Program-made: the position numbers and the translations under genes
The notes under the pieces: model-generated
Database searches by the model: none
What the model saw: only the letters and a program-made list of their open reading frames with translations
Told to the model about the DNA's origin: nothing
In this document: positions 44,387 to 53,628 of the stretch, one piece after another
Numbering within the stretch: position 1 is the stretch's first letter
Layout: each line of letters opens with the position of its first letter
NCBI GenBank assembly: GCA_029260345.1
Contig: JAJDDK010000006.1
Span: 496,001-560,000 of the forward strand
Source of the DNA: Phycisphaerales bacterium
GTDB taxonomy: Bacteria > Planctomycetota > Phycisphaerae > Phycisphaerales > UBA1924
Reading direction: 5' to 3'
DNA: 64,000 nt

Positions 44387-45148
44387 TCACCATCCGCCGA
44401 CGGTGGATTCTGAATCTTCGGTCTTGGGCGCCGGAGTGGACGGGCGAGCGATGTACACGATCGCGCCAACCTGCTGCTGCGTGGTCAATTGCTTCAGGGA
44501 GCCGTCACGGGCGACCGCGATCGTCAGTTCGATCAACTCGGGTCGAACATTGGAACTGAACGTGCGGCCGCGCCATTCGACCTGCTCCTGCCGATTCGAA
44601 ATCAGCGAGAACAAGCCGGCGTGATTGGCCCCTTCGGCCATTTGCGGGATCGCATTGCGAACGTCATTCAGCCGCGTGACTTCGCCGACCTGGTCAAACG
44701 CGGCAAGAAAGTCGCTCATGCTGCATTTCGTATCGTCGGCGGCGCACTGGGCGACGTCGGTGATGGTCGATGGGCCTTGCGGGAAAATGGCGGCGTCCGG
44801 CGCAAACCGTTTTGCTGTGAGTGTCACTGCGAGGGCGAGCAGCAGGCACGCCGCGATGGCCACGCGGCCCACCGCGACAAATCGCTGCAAACGGGCGCCC
44901 AGCCAGCCGCGCCGACGACCGACCTCGGTAAGAATGCGCGACGAAAGATCCGGCGCTTTCACGGGAGAACGAAGCGCGTCGATCGCGGATTCGGACTCGC
45001 CAAAGAACCTCGCAGCTCGCGCGTCTTGCTCAAGCAAGCGAGCCAGCGCCGCCTCTTCCTCGGGAGGAAGCTCGCGGTCGAAGTAGGCGTTCAACAACTC
45101 CTCGAGTTGGTGAGACGCATTCGGGTTGGTTTCATCCTGTCGCTTCAA
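44387..45148 (-). CDS. Membrane anti-sigma factor
   Basis: A 253-residue protein. The N-terminal part (LEELLNAYFDRELPPEEEAALARLLEQDARAARFF) has the layout of anti-sigma domains but without the zinc-binding HxxxCxxC. A single membrane helix, VAIAACLLLALAVTLTA, is near residues 95-111 and a periplasmic domain follows. Its ATG overlaps the sigma stop by four bases, the normal coupling of a sigma factor with its inhibitor. Confidence 0.82.
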   Translation of the reverse strand: MKRQDETNPNASHQLEELLNAYFDRELPPEEEAALARLLEQDARAARFFGESESAIDALRSPVKAPDLSSRILTEVGRRRGWLGARLQRFVAVGRVAIAACLLLALAVTLTAKRFAPDAAIFPQGPSTITDVAQCAADDTKCSMSDFLAAFDQVGEVTRLNDVRNAIPQMAEGANHAGLFSLISNRQEQVEWRGRTFSSNVRPELIELTIAVARDGSLKQLTTQQQVGAIVYIARPSTPAPKTEDSESTVGGW

Positions 45149-45732
45149 GCCCAGACCTCATCCACAGCGGCCTTGCTGCGATCGCAACTCGAAAGCGCCC
45201 GGCGCAAACGCTGGCGACCTCGGTGCAAATGACTCTTGACCGTTCCTTCGGGCATGTCCAGATGCTCGGCGATGAGCGCGATGCTCCAGCCCTGCTGATG
45301 GAACAGCAGGACGACTTCCTTTTGCACATCGGTCAACGTCTCAAGCGACTGTTGCAACGCGACGTGCACATTGGCGCGGACTTCATCACCGATCGCGGCG
45401 TCCGCGGCGCGGTGTTCGCCATCACCCTTCCACGCATCCACGATCTCGCTGTCATAACGTGGCTTGTGCTTCTGGCACGCGTTCACATAGAGACGCTTGG
45501 CGATCGTGAAGAGCCACGTCGAAAATCGGTAGCGAGGGTCAAATCGATCAAGGTGCGTGAGCACTCGAACAAAGGCGTCCTGCACGATGTCTTCCGCGAC
45601 ATCGGGACGGCCGGAAAGTCGAAGCATGTATGCGTAAAGGGATGGTTGGTGAGCCTTGATCAGCTTTCCGGCGGCGTCTTTGTCGCCGCGGGCGGCTTTC
45701 TCGATCAAACGTTGTTCAGCAGCTCGTGTCAT
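45145..45732 (-). CDS. ECF RNA polymerase sigma factor
   Basis: A 195-residue sigma factor. Region 2 is PSLYAYMLRLSGRPDVAEDIVQDAFVRVLTHLDRFDPRYRFSTWLFTIAKRLYVNACQK; region 4 is VQKEVVLLFHQQGWSIALIAEHLDMPEGTVKSHLHRGRQRLRRAL. First gene of a sigma, anti-sigma, secreted-protein operon. TGCAACC on the minus strand upstream of the gene contains the AAC core common in ECF -35 elements, so self-regulation is possible; this is weak evidence. Confidence 0.93.
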   Translation of the reverse strand: MTRAAEQRLIEKAARGDKDAAGKLIKAHQPSLYAYMLRLSGRPDVAEDIVQDAFVRVLTHLDRFDPRYRFSTWLFTIAKRLYVNACQKHKPRYDSEIVDAWKGDGEHRAADAAIGDEVRANVHVALQQSLETLTDVQKEVVLLFHQQGWSIALIAEHLDMPEGTVKSHLHRGRQRLRRALSSCDRSKAAVDEVWA

Positions 45733-45899
45733 ACCAACCTCTCTTGCGTCAATGGTAGCGGACTGACCCCGCCTGGTTGCACGGAAAGCCCGCCGCAGAA
45801 ACGGTCTCTTCTGCCTAGTCTTTCGAAACCCATCCCGTTACGGTTTCATTCCAATATTATTCGGCTTTTGAGCCGGACGTTCGCCCCAGATGGAGCCAG

Positions 45900-46274
45900 A
45901 TGTCCGAGAACCTGAGCAAATCGCAAGAAACGCCAGCCGCCCTTGATTGGGCCGCTTTGCTGGCTCGCTGGATGGATTTTGCCCGAGCCGCCGTGGCGCT
46001 GCCGTCGGATGCCCAGGGCGATCGCTGGCGGGCGTCAATCTCCCCCATCATCACTCTCCAGGCGGTGACGCTGGCGCTCGGTGAGGTTCCGACTCTGCCA
46101 CGGGACGAACAAGCGGTGGCCATCGACCGGGCAACGTTGCTGATCGAACGCGAAACCGAGGCGCTGGCGAAGGTCTGGGAAGGCGATCTTCCGAGTGAAG
46201 TCGGACTGCTTCTGCGCGATGCGGCGGAAGCGCTGGCGGTGACTCAATCCGGCGAAAACAACATCGATGGTTGA
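45900..46274 (+). CDS. Hypothetical helical protein
   Basis: A 124-residue, mainly helical protein (LDWAALLARWMDFARAAVALP, then AVAIDRATLLIERETEALAKVW). No domain recognised and no signal peptide. It is divergent from the sigma gene and its last 31 bases overlap the convergent MBL-fold gene. Confidence 0.55.
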   Translation: MSENLSKSQETPAALDWAALLARWMDFARAAVALPSDAQGDRWRASISPIITLQAVTLALGEVPTLPRDEQAVAIDRATLLIERETEALAKVWEGDLPSEVGLLLRDAAEALAVTQSGENNIDG

Positions 46275-47140
46275 GCCGGCCGGGTCACCACACGACCGGG
46301 CAACGTCGTAATTGACGGCGATCCGGACGCAGAGACGGAAACCCATCGCGTCGCTTCATGCTGCGCGGAAATCGTCAATTCATACGAAGCATCCTGATGC
46401 TCGCGCGCGGCGAGGTCCGGGCGATTGCACTGACGCGAAAGGTGCAGCAACACGACGTTCTGTCGTGGTTTGGCGCGGCGGACCAGCGTCGCACACTGCT
46501 GATTGCTGAGATGGCCTTTGCCGCCCATGATTCGCGCTTTCAGGAACGCCGGACGATTCGATGCGGCCTGCATTTCCGGGCAGTAGTTCGATTCGACGGC
46601 GAGAAGATCAGAACCGCTGAGATGGTCGATGAGCGGTCCAGTCAGAGCGCCCACATCCGTGGCGAATCCCGCAATGGCGCCGGCGTGTTCGAATCGAAAC
46701 GCCGCGACGCCTTCGTCATCGTGAGCCATCAGCGTGGTGAAGAGCCGCGCCTCCCCCACCGGTGTTTCATCCGGGCCGAGCGCATCGATCTGGCTATTGC
46801 GAAGGCCTAGCCGGCATGCCTCAGTGACATGGCTTTCATGCACATGAACAGTCACTCGGTCATGCAGCATCGACGACCATGTCCGCTTGAAATGATCCGA
46901 ATCGAAGTGCGTGATGAAGACGTGCTCGACGTCCTCCATCGAGAGGCCGGCGTATTGCAATTCGCGTTTCGTGCGTTTGGGCGAAAGCCCGAGGTCGATC
47001 AGGCACACGCGCCGGCGCGTTCCTTCGCGAAGCATCAAGACTGAGCAGTTGCCGGCGCTGCCACTGGCAAGCACACGAAGCGCCGCGACGGGCGCATCGT
47101 CTGTTGTTGGGGCGGGGCCGGCGACGTCCGTGTCGGGCAT
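46244..47140 (-). CDS. MBL-fold metallo-hydrolase, YycJ/WalJ-like
   Basis: A 298-residue metallo-beta-lactamase-fold protein. ASGSAGNCSVLML at the start and GHLSNQQCATLV...VVLLHLSRQCNRPDLA at the end are the hallmarks of the YycJ/WalJ group of phosphodiesterases or 5' exonucleases. The metal motif, normally HxHxDH, reads HFDSDH: the second histidine is aspartate. The fold call is firm, activity less so. The C-terminus runs into the neighbouring gene on the other strand. Confidence 0.82.
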   Translation of the reverse strand: MPDTDVAGPAPTTDDAPVAALRVLASGSAGNCSVLMLREGTRRRVCLIDLGLSPKRTKRELQYAGLSMEDVEHVFITHFDSDHFKRTWSSMLHDRVTVHVHESHVTEACRLGLRNSQIDALGPDETPVGEARLFTTLMAHDDEGVAAFRFEHAGAIAGFATDVGALTGPLIDHLSGSDLLAVESNYCPEMQAASNRPAFLKARIMGGKGHLSNQQCATLVRRAKPRQNVVLLHLSRQCNRPDLAAREHQDASYELTISAQHEATRWVSVSASGSPSITTLPGRVVTRPAQPSMLFSPD

Positions 47141-47238
47141 ATCAGCAGCGTAGCGGATGGCGCCGGCGCGCGAAACACGGGCGATCGTCGATCACCCGTG
47201 TTCCGTTGGTATTCGTGTTCTGACTTTGCGAATCGAAC

Positions 47239-47961
47239 TCAGGCCGCTTTGCTTCGCTTCATGACCTTGTTCTTGCCGACGGTGCGCTGATCTTCGCTGG
47301 CGCGGCGGTCAGGAAACTCGACCATTTCATAGACGAGGTCCGACGGCGCCGTCGCCCAAAGGTCCGCGCCGATTTCTTCCGCGAGGCCGTCTGCCCGGTT
47401 GAAGACGCCGCCGCCAACGACGACCTGGAGTCGTCCTGACGCGGGCGAGCAGGCGCCGATTTCGTTGAGCTTGTCGATCAAGCCGCGAATCTCAGGCAGA
47501 TCTTGCGGCGCCGACGCGAAGAGCAACAGGTGGTCCGGCTTCTGCATCTGAACGCGTGAGAGGATCTCATCCATAGCGATGCCGCCACCGCAGAACTGCA
47601 CGGTGAATCCTGCAGCTTCGAGCAGATCGACCGACATCTGCGCGGCGAGTTCATCGGCGTCTGTCGGGCCGCATGCAGCGAAGACGGTGCGTCCGTTTGA
47701 GGCCTGTCGCTTCAGCTGGAGCGTCGTTTGATCGAGCAGCGTCCGCAGGAGGCGCGTCGCCAGGTGATGGCTCAGCGTCGCGAGGTGGTCGTTGCGGTGA
47801 AACGTTTCGATGCGTTCGTAGGTTGGCCAGAAGAGGTCGGTGACGACCTGTTCGGCGGTGCAGCCGCTTGAGAGGGTCTGGGCGACGATTTCGCGGGCCG
47901 CGCCACGATCGCCACTGGTCAGTGCGTCAAACAGCCGTTCGATAAGGATTTCCTGGCTCAC
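47239..47961 (-). CDS. Cobalamin-binding-fold protein with altered B12 motifs
   Basis: A 240-residue protein with the two-part architecture of CarH/methionine synthase B12 modules: a helical cap (ERLFDALTSGDRGAAREIV to HHLATRLLRTLLD) and a Rossmann-like domain (TVFAACGPTDADELAAQMSVDLLEAAGFTVQFCGGGIAMDEIL to VVVGGGVFNRA). The usual (E/D)xHxxG loop reads TDADELA, without the histidine that holds cobalt, and the cap lacks the W...EH pattern. The start is GTG at 47961 with AGGA eight bases upstream; frames further out are Arg-rich and unlikely. No DNA-binding domain is attached. Confidence 0.72.
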   Translation of the reverse strand: MSQEILIERLFDALTSGDRGAAREIVAQTLSSGCTAEQVVTDLFWPTYERIETFHRNDHLATLSHHLATRLLRTLLDQTTLQLKRQASNGRTVFAACGPTDADELAAQMSVDLLEAAGFTVQFCGGGIAMDEILSRVQMQKPDHLLLFASAPQDLPEIRGLIDKLNEIGACSPASGRLQVVVGGGVFNRADGLAEEIGADLWATAPSDLVYEMVEFPDRRASEDQRTVGKNKVMKRSKAA

Positions 47962-48158
47962 TCGTTGTGTCCTCGCTCGTCCGTGTCGCCTGCTGGCGAT
48001 GGTGATTCGTTGCCCGGGGCCACCCGCGTCCGGTTCGGTCCGACGCCCATCACGTCGGCGAGCGGTGTATCGGGAGGCCATCGCTGAAGCCGCGAATCTG
48101 AGATGAGGAAACATTCACGCAGGTCCGAATATGGAATTCACAGACCGATAACGGTCAA

Positions 48159-48968
48159 TTAGGACACGACACCGCGATGACACGTGCAAACGCCAAACGT
48201 CAGCGACTTCTGAGTGATCGCCGTGAAGCCCGCGTCGCGCAGCAGTTGCGCGAGCTGTTCGCGATCGAGAAAAGTGTCAATCGAGCGCGGCAGGTAGTGA
48301 TACGCCCCGGAACGGTCGCCACTAATCTTCGTGGCGCTCCACGGCATGATGCGACCTGTGTAAAGATCATTCAGTCGCCGGATGAGAGGATTGCGGGGCT
48401 GGCTGAATTCCAGAATGACCAGTCGCCCGCCCGGGCGGAGCACTCGAGCGAATTCACTGATTGCTGTCGCGGGGACCGCCACGTTCCGAATGCCGAACGC
48501 AATGGACACGATGTCGACGGAGTTGTCGCCAAACGGCAGGGCCATGGCGTCCGCTTCGAGATAGTTCACCGGCGTGGCGCCGATCTTGCCGCCGGGCGTC
48601 TTCGAACCGGCCACACCCAGCATTTCGCGACAAAAGTCAGCGCCGATCACCCGCGAAGCCGCGGATTTTGCGAAAAGGCGCGTCAGGTCGCCGGTGCCGC
48701 AGGCAACGTCGAGAACGGTTTCACCAAGTCGGGGCTCCGCGATTCGCACCGCGGCGCGGCGCCATGCCTGATCGCGGCCGAAAGAATGCAATCGATTGTT
48801 CAGGTCATACTTTGGAGCGATCGCCGCGAACATCTGGCGCACGCGGGCGGGCTTGTCCTCGCGAGTATGCGGATTCTCGGCGAGTTCATCTGACGACCAC
48901 GCCGGCGCCGGTGCGGACGGCGCGACAGGCTCACGAGCGTCGGTCGGTTTGGACTGAATCGTCGGCAT
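48159..48968 (-). CDS. menG: Demethylmenaquinone/ubiquinone methyltransferase (MenG/UbiE)
   Basis: A 269-residue SAM-dependent methyltransferase. VRQMFAAIAPKYDLNNRLHSFGRDQAWRRAAV, LDVACGTGDLTRLFA, DFCREMLGVA, SIAFGIRNV and the C-terminal YHYLPRSIDTFLDREQLAQLL are UbiE/MenG signatures; in a planctomycete menaquinone is the likely quinone. The first 35 residues are a Pro/Ala-rich extension. The ATG at 48968 leaves a short divergent promoter gap to the M48 gene. Confidence 0.92.
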   Translation of the reverse strand: MPTIQSKPTDAREPVAPSAPAPAWSSDELAENPHTREDKPARVRQMFAAIAPKYDLNNRLHSFGRDQAWRRAAVRIAEPRLGETVLDVACGTGDLTRLFAKSAASRVIGADFCREMLGVAGSKTPGGKIGATPVNYLEADAMALPFGDNSVDIVSIAFGIRNVAVPATAISEFARVLRPGGRLVILEFSQPRNPLIRRLNDLYTGRIMPWSATKISGDRSGAYHYLPRSIDTFLDREQLAQLLRDAGFTAITQKSLTFGVCTCHRGVVS

Positions 48969-49056
48969 CCGGGCTGATCCTAGCTTCGGAACGGTGCGAG
49001 GTGGACTCCCGGGTTTTCCGCGGTGATGATTGATGCAGAAACGATTGGAGACACGC

Positions 49057-49956
49057 ATGCGTACTCGCACATTCCGGCCATGGCCGTCATTCATCCTGTT
49101 CACACTGACGCTCACCCTGGTTTGCTCAGGGCTCGTCGGCTGCACGACCAACGCCGCCACGGGGAAGAGCCAATTCAACATGATGTCTCGCGAAGACGAG
49201 ATCAAGTTGGGTGAAGAGGCGAAACCCCAACTCATCGACCAGTACGGGGGGCGCATTGATGATGCGTACATGCAAGCGTATGTGACTGAAGTCGGCATGC
49301 GCATGGTGCCATTTATCGAGGGCGACTACGGCGAGCTTCCGTGGGAATTCATCGTGCTCGATTCGGATGTGATCAATGCGTTCGCGCTTCCCGGCGGGAA
49401 AGTGTTCATCACGCGCGGCTTGCTCGTTGAGCTTGAAGACGAGGCGATGCTCGCGGGTGTGCTTGGTCACGAGATTGGGCACGTCACGGCGGAACACGCC
49501 GACAAACAGGTTTCGAATCAAATGATCTTTTCCGGGATCCTCATCGGCGCCTCCGTCGCGGCGGGCTTCTCGGATGACGATCTTGTCCAAGTCGGAGTGC
49601 CGCTGCTGGTTGGTGTCGGCGGGCAAGGATTCCTGCTGAAATTCGGGCGCGGCGATGAGTTGCAAGCGGATTCACTCGGCATGCGTTACATGAGTCGCGC
49701 TGGGTACGATCCGGCGGCGCAGCGCGATGTGATGGTGGTTTTGAAGGAAGCATCGGGCGGAGGTTCCGGCAGCGCCGGCAGCGGCGGACGACCTCCTGAA
49801 TTTTTGAGTACACACCCCTATCCCGAAACACGAATTGACCGCATTAACAAGGCGCTGGAGAAGGACTACCCGCCAAGTGTGCGAGCCTCGCTGGCGCGAG
49901 ATAGACCGGCGTATCAGCAGAACGTGATTGGGCGACTTCCAGACGAAGAGCAATGA
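49057..49956 (+). CDS. M48 family metalloprotease, lipoprotein
   Basis: A 299-residue peptidase with a lipoprotein signal: hydrophobic FILFTLTLTLVCSG and lipobox LVGC with Cys29 as the lipidated residue. The zinc site HEIGH is at 138-142 and the third ligand in GDELQADSLGMRYM. It resembles BepA/LoiP-like proteases that monitor outer-membrane assembly. GGAG precedes the ATG at 49057; earlier starts at 49030-49033 lack a binding site. Confidence 0.92.
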   Translation: MRTRTFRPWPSFILFTLTLTLVCSGLVGCTTNAATGKSQFNMMSREDEIKLGEEAKPQLIDQYGGRIDDAYMQAYVTEVGMRMVPFIEGDYGELPWEFIVLDSDVINAFALPGGKVFITRGLLVELEDEAMLAGVLGHEIGHVTAEHADKQVSNQMIFSGILIGASVAAGFSDDDLVQVGVPLLVGVGGQGFLLKFGRGDELQADSLGMRYMSRAGYDPAAQRDVMVVLKEASGGGSGSAGSGGRPPEFLSTHPYPETRIDRINKALEKDYPPSVRASLARDRPAYQQNVIGRLPDEEQ

Positions 49957-49989
49957 GCGATAATTGATGGGCTCGCTGTTTCAATTGCT

Positions 49990-50652
49990 TCACACGCTGA
50001 TTGCAACCGGCGCCTGATCCGTCAAAATCTCCGCCTCAGTTTTCTCGACGACCTCTTCCTTCGTCACACCTGGCGCCAGCTCCGTCAATCGGAATCGCCG
50101 CTTCTCCGGATCCATCACCAGCACGCACAAATCCGTGATGATCATGTCGATGCACTTCTGACCGGTCAGCGGCAGATTGCATTCCTTGAGAATCTTCGGG
50201 TCGCCTTTCTTTGTGACGTGCTCCATGGCGACGACGACTTTCTTGACGCCGGCGACGAGGTCCATGGCGCCACCCATGCCTTTGACCATCTTGCCGGGGA
50301 TCATCCAGTTGGCGATGTCCCCTTCCTGACTGATCTGCATGGCGCCGAGGATGGCGAGGCCGACGTGTCCGCCGCGAATCATTTCGAAGGAATCTGCCGA
50401 CGAGAAATACGCGGCGCCGGGCACTGCGGTGATCGTCTGTTTGCCCGCATTGATCAGATCCGGATCGACATGGTCTTCGGTCGGGAACGGGCCGATGCCA
50501 AGCAGGCCGTTCTCGGATTGCAGCCACACCTTCATCCCGTCCGGGATGTGGTTGGCGACGAGGGTCGGCATCCCGATCCCCAGATTGACGACCATCCCGT
50601 CGCGAAGCTCTTTCGCGGCCCGTTTCGTGATTTCATCTCGTGAAAGCGGCAT
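49990..50652 (-). CDS. scoB: 3-oxoacid CoA-transferase, subunit B
   Basis: A 220-residue class I CoA-transferase beta chain: [16 protein letters not shown] and [12 protein letters not shown] with the nucleophile Glu47, followed by [27 protein letters not shown]. With subunit A it would move CoA from succinyl-CoA to a 3-oxoacid. The A gene is 2 kb away at 52681 on the same strand, with three other genes in between. Confidence 0.93.
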   Translation of the reverse strand: MPLSRDEITKRAAKELRDGMVVNLGIGMPTLVANHIPDGMKVWLQSENGLLGIGPFPTEDHVDPDLINAGKQTITAVPGAAYFSSADSFEMIRGGHVGLAILGAMQISQEGDIANWMIPGKMVKGMGGAMDLVAGVKKVVVAMEHVTKKGDPKILKECNLPLTGQKCIDMIITDLCVLVMDPEKRRFRLTELAPGVTKEEVVEKTEAEILTDQAPVAISV

Positions 50653-50795
50653 GGCGCCATGATACTGGGTCGCGGCACATCGTCAGCCGGGCCGCGCGCG
50701 ACCCTCGTGGCGCGTGGTGCGCCTCGGATACATTGACGCACCATGCGTCGCTCGTCCGCGTCTAAAACCTTGAACGCCCGGAGCCTTCCTCGCCC

Positions 50796-52235
50796 ATGAT
50801 CGATTGGCGCGCCTTGATTCCGGTGTTGTTTTTCCTGAGCGAGTGGGCCATCCGAATCGGCATGACGCCGGTCGTGATGCGCAACCGGCGTTCGTCCAAC
50901 GCGCTGGCATGGCTCGCCGGAATCTATTTCATTCCGTGGATCGGGTTGTTTCTGTACCTGCTGGTCGGACAGCGTCATTTAGGGCGACGGCGCCAGGGAC
51001 GATACGCGGACGCCAAAAGTCGCATTGAGTCGCCATCATTTCAGGCGTTGTATGAGCCGCACGTTGTGCATCCCAAGGTGCCGGCCGAACAGGATGATTT
51101 GGTGCTGCTGTGCGAACGGCTGAGCGGATTGCCGATCGTCGGAGGCAATTCCGTCGAGTTCCTCAGCGGCGCCAACGACATGATTGAGGCGCTGGTCGCC
51201 GACATCGATCGCGCCGAGCAGCACGTACACGTTCTCTTCTACATCTTTCAGGATGATGCGACCGGCCGGCGCGTGGCGCACGCGCTGGCCAAGGCGGCAG
51301 CGCGAGGCGTCCGATGCCGCGTGCTGGCGGACAGCGTCGGATCGAAACTGCTTTTTCAGTCACTCGCGGCGGAGTTGCGTTCGGCCGGAGTTGAAGTGTC
51401 TGAAGCGCTTCCTTCGGGCATCCTGCGCCGGCGATTCCGTCGAATCGACCTTCGCAATCACCGCAAATTGGCGGTCATCGACGGAAAGATTGGGTACACG
51501 GGATCACAAAACATTGTGGACGCGCATTATGGGCACAAACGCGTTGGCGCCTGGCGCGACTTGACGCTTCGCATCGTCGGGCCGGCCGTGCACGGGCTTC
51601 AGATTGTGTTTCTTGAAGATTGGTGCGCTGAATCGGGCGTGGCCCTCGAAGAGGATGGTCTTTTTCCGTCGCCGGACACCTCGGGTGACATTCCTGTCCA
51701 CATCGTTCCCAGCGGTCCGAACGACGTCGCCGACACGTTTCGCAACGTGACGATCGCGGCGATCAATGAATCGCAAAGCCGCATTCTGATGACGACGCCC
51801 TATTTCATCCCGGATGAATCACTGTTGCTTTCCCTGCACCTCGCCGTGCTGCGGGGCGTGCGCGTGGATCTGATCATTCCAGATCGCTGCGACCAGCGCA
51901 TCGTCGGCGCCGCGGCACAGGCGTATTACAAACCTCTGCTCGAGGCGGGTGTGCATGTGCATTTGCACCAGGACGGACTGCTGCATGCAAAGACGCTGTG
52001 TGTGGATGAGTCGTTCGCGATGATCGGTTCGGGCAATCTTGATTTTCGCTCGTTCTTTCTAAATTTTGAACTGAGTGTGCTCTTGTACGGCGAGCCGATC
52101 ACGAGAAAGCTGCGCGTTGAGCAGGAGCGATACATCGCACAGTCAAGATTGCTGGACGCTGACGCCTGGGGGCGCGAGTCGTTCGTGCTGAATCTGACGC
52201 GCAATCTGGCGGCGCTGTTCAGCCCGCTGCTGTAA
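50796..52235 (+). CDS. cls: Cardiolipin synthase (phospholipase D type)
   Basis: A 479-residue membrane enzyme that joins two phosphatidylglycerols. Two N-terminal helices (LIPVLFFLSEWAIRIGM and LAWLAGIYFIPWIGLFLYLLVG) are followed by two HKD motifs: HRKLAVIDGKIGYTGSQN from His222 and HAKTLCVDESFAMIGSGN from His397. It stands alone on the plus strand between the two CoA-transferase subunit genes. Confidence 0.94.
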   Translation: MIDWRALIPVLFFLSEWAIRIGMTPVVMRNRRSSNALAWLAGIYFIPWIGLFLYLLVGQRHLGRRRQGRYADAKSRIESPSFQALYEPHVVHPKVPAEQDDLVLLCERLSGLPIVGGNSVEFLSGANDMIEALVADIDRAEQHVHVLFYIFQDDATGRRVAHALAKAAARGVRCRVLADSVGSKLLFQSLAAELRSAGVEVSEALPSGILRRRFRRIDLRNHRKLAVIDGKIGYTGSQNIVDAHYGHKRVGAWRDLTLRIVGPAVHGLQIVFLEDWCAESGVALEEDGLFPSPDTSGDIPVHIVPSGPNDVADTFRNVTIAAINESQSRILMTTPYFIPDESLLLSLHLAVLRGVRVDLIIPDRCDQRIVGAAAQAYYKPLLEAGVHVHLHQDGLLHAKTLCVDESFAMIGSGNLDFRSFFLNFELSVLLYGEPITRKLRVEQERYIAQSRLLDADAWGRESFVLNLTRNLAALFSPLL

Positions 52236-52239
52236 TTGA

Positions 52240-52455
52240 CTAGTCGTTCGTTTTTGCGGCGCGTTTTGGCTTGGCGGCAAACAGCAAGCCAAGAACAAAA
52301 CCGATCACAAGGGTGATGAAGAGGAGCAGCGCCCGCGGCATCGTGATCGTGAAGAACAGGATGCGCGTCGGCGCCTGATCGAGATTCTGCATCACGATGA
52401 TGATCACGAGAATCGCAATGATCGCGGCGACGATGAGGCGAGCGTTCTTTTTCAT
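52240..52455 (-). CDS. LapA domain small membrane protein
   Basis: A 71-residue protein with two hydrophobic helices (LIVAAIIAILVIIIVMQNLD and ALLLFITLVIGFVLGLLF) and a basic tail, the layout of LapA/DUF1049 proteins, some of which help control lipopolysaccharide levels. It ends five bases from the convergent cls stop. Confidence 0.78.
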   Translation of the reverse strand: MKKNARLIVAAIIAILVIIIVMQNLDQAPTRILFFTITMPRALLLFITLVIGFVLGLLFAAKPKRAAKTND

Positions 52456-52495
52456 GATTTGGCCCCTTCAGATGTCGATGTTGCGCCAATTCGCG

Positions 52496-52678
52496 CTATC
52501 CGGTCCACCATCGGAATCGCGCCCACATGGCGCCAGTCAGCGCTATGCCGACCACGAGATAGAGGGCGAATTCAGATCGATTGTCGGCGAACCACCAAGC
52601 AAGAACCACTGAGGCGATCGGACCGCCAATGAGGATGAATTTCTCGAACAGGTCTTGAATGTTGTTCGGATCAACCAC
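52496..52678 (-). CDS. Small membrane protein, unknown
   Basis: A 60-residue protein from a GTG start that directly follows the scoA stop. It has two hydrophobic stretches (FILIGGPIASVVLAWWF and FALYLVVGIALTGAMWA). No family recognised; coupling with scoA and lapA in one transcript is likely. Confidence 0.55.
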   Translation of the reverse strand: MVDPNNIQDLFEKFILIGGPIASVVLAWWFADNRSEFALYLVVGIALTGAMWARFRWWTG

Positions 52679-52680
52679 AA

Positions 52681-53394
52681 TCAGGCCTGTCGGACGGTGC
52701 GCTGCTCGATGCGCTTTTCACTCTTCGTCACGACGATGAAGTCAACGTAAGCGCCCGGCGTGTGGACCTGATCCGGATCGATGTCGCCGGTTTCGACCAG
52801 TTCTTCAACTTCAGCGACGGTGACGGCGCCGGCCTGGGCCATCATCGGATTGAAATTGCGCGCGGTCTTGCGATAGACGAGGTTGCCGGTCGTGTCCGCT
52901 TTCCAAGCTTTGACGAGTGACAGGTCGGAACGGAGCCATGTCTCCATGAGATAGGGCTGGTCGCCGAAATCGCGCGTTTCTTTGCCTTCGGCGACGGGTG
53001 TGCCGACGCCGGTGGCGGTGAAGAAAGCGGGGATGCCGGCGCCGCCCGCGCGGATGCGCTCGGCGAGTGTGCCCTGCGGATTGAATTCGATCTCGAGTTC
53101 ACCGGCCAGGTACTGGCGTTCGAACTCGGCGTTTTCACCCACATAGGACGAGACCATTTTCTTGATCTGGCGGGTCTGGAGCAGCAGGCCGAGGCCCCAG
53201 TCGTCCACGCCGGCGTTGTTGCTGATGGCGGTAAGGCCGGTGACGCCGGAGTCGCGGAGGGCGATGAGGAGCTGTTCGGGGATGCCGCACAGACCGAACC
53301 CGCCGGCCATGATGGTGATGTCGTTCCTGAGGACGCCCCTCTCGCGGAGGACGTCCATGACGGCTTTCGGAGATTCACAGACCTTGTCGAGCAT
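52681..53394 (-). CDS. scoA: 3-oxoacid CoA-transferase, subunit A
   Basis: A 237-residue alpha chain: [65 protein letters not shown] and [22 protein letters not shown] are classic for SCOT/AtoD-type subunits. First gene of a minus-strand run with two small membrane proteins, not with scoB, which is unusual. A repeat copy lies in its 5' leader at 53423. Confidence 0.94.
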   Translation of the reverse strand: MLDKVCESPKAVMDVLRERGVLRNDITIMAGGFGLCGIPEQLLIALRDSGVTGLTAISNNAGVDDWGLGLLLQTRQIKKMVSSYVGENAEFERQYLAGELEIEFNPQGTLAERIRAGGAGIPAFFTATGVGTPVAEGKETRDFGDQPYLMETWLRSDLSLVKAWKADTTGNLVYRKTARNFNPMMAQAGAVTVAEVEELVETGDIDPDQVHTPGAYVDFIVVTKSEKRIEQRTVRQA

Positions 53395-53422
53395 GGGGGC
53401 AGGATACCAGCCGGGGCTGAAC

Positions 53423-53457
53423 GGGGAGAGGGATTGAACGCGGAGGAAGACGGAGGG
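53423..53457 (+). repeat. Purine-rich repeat, copy 1
   Basis: Contains ATTGAACGCGGAGGAAGACG and flanking GGGGAGAGGG. Inverted copies lie at 54181 and 54825. Confidence 0.75.
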
Positions 53458-53628
53458 AAACGGAGGGAGGAGATCTTCTCCACTGGGCGAAGCGGCTGGA
53501 GAATTATGATGATGGCATCATCGGTGGTGACGATCACAGGAATATTTTTCTGCAATGTGATGCGCCATGCAGAATTCTATTTCATGACTCAACTCAAATG
53601 GTAATTGCCTGTGCTAATCACGACGTGC

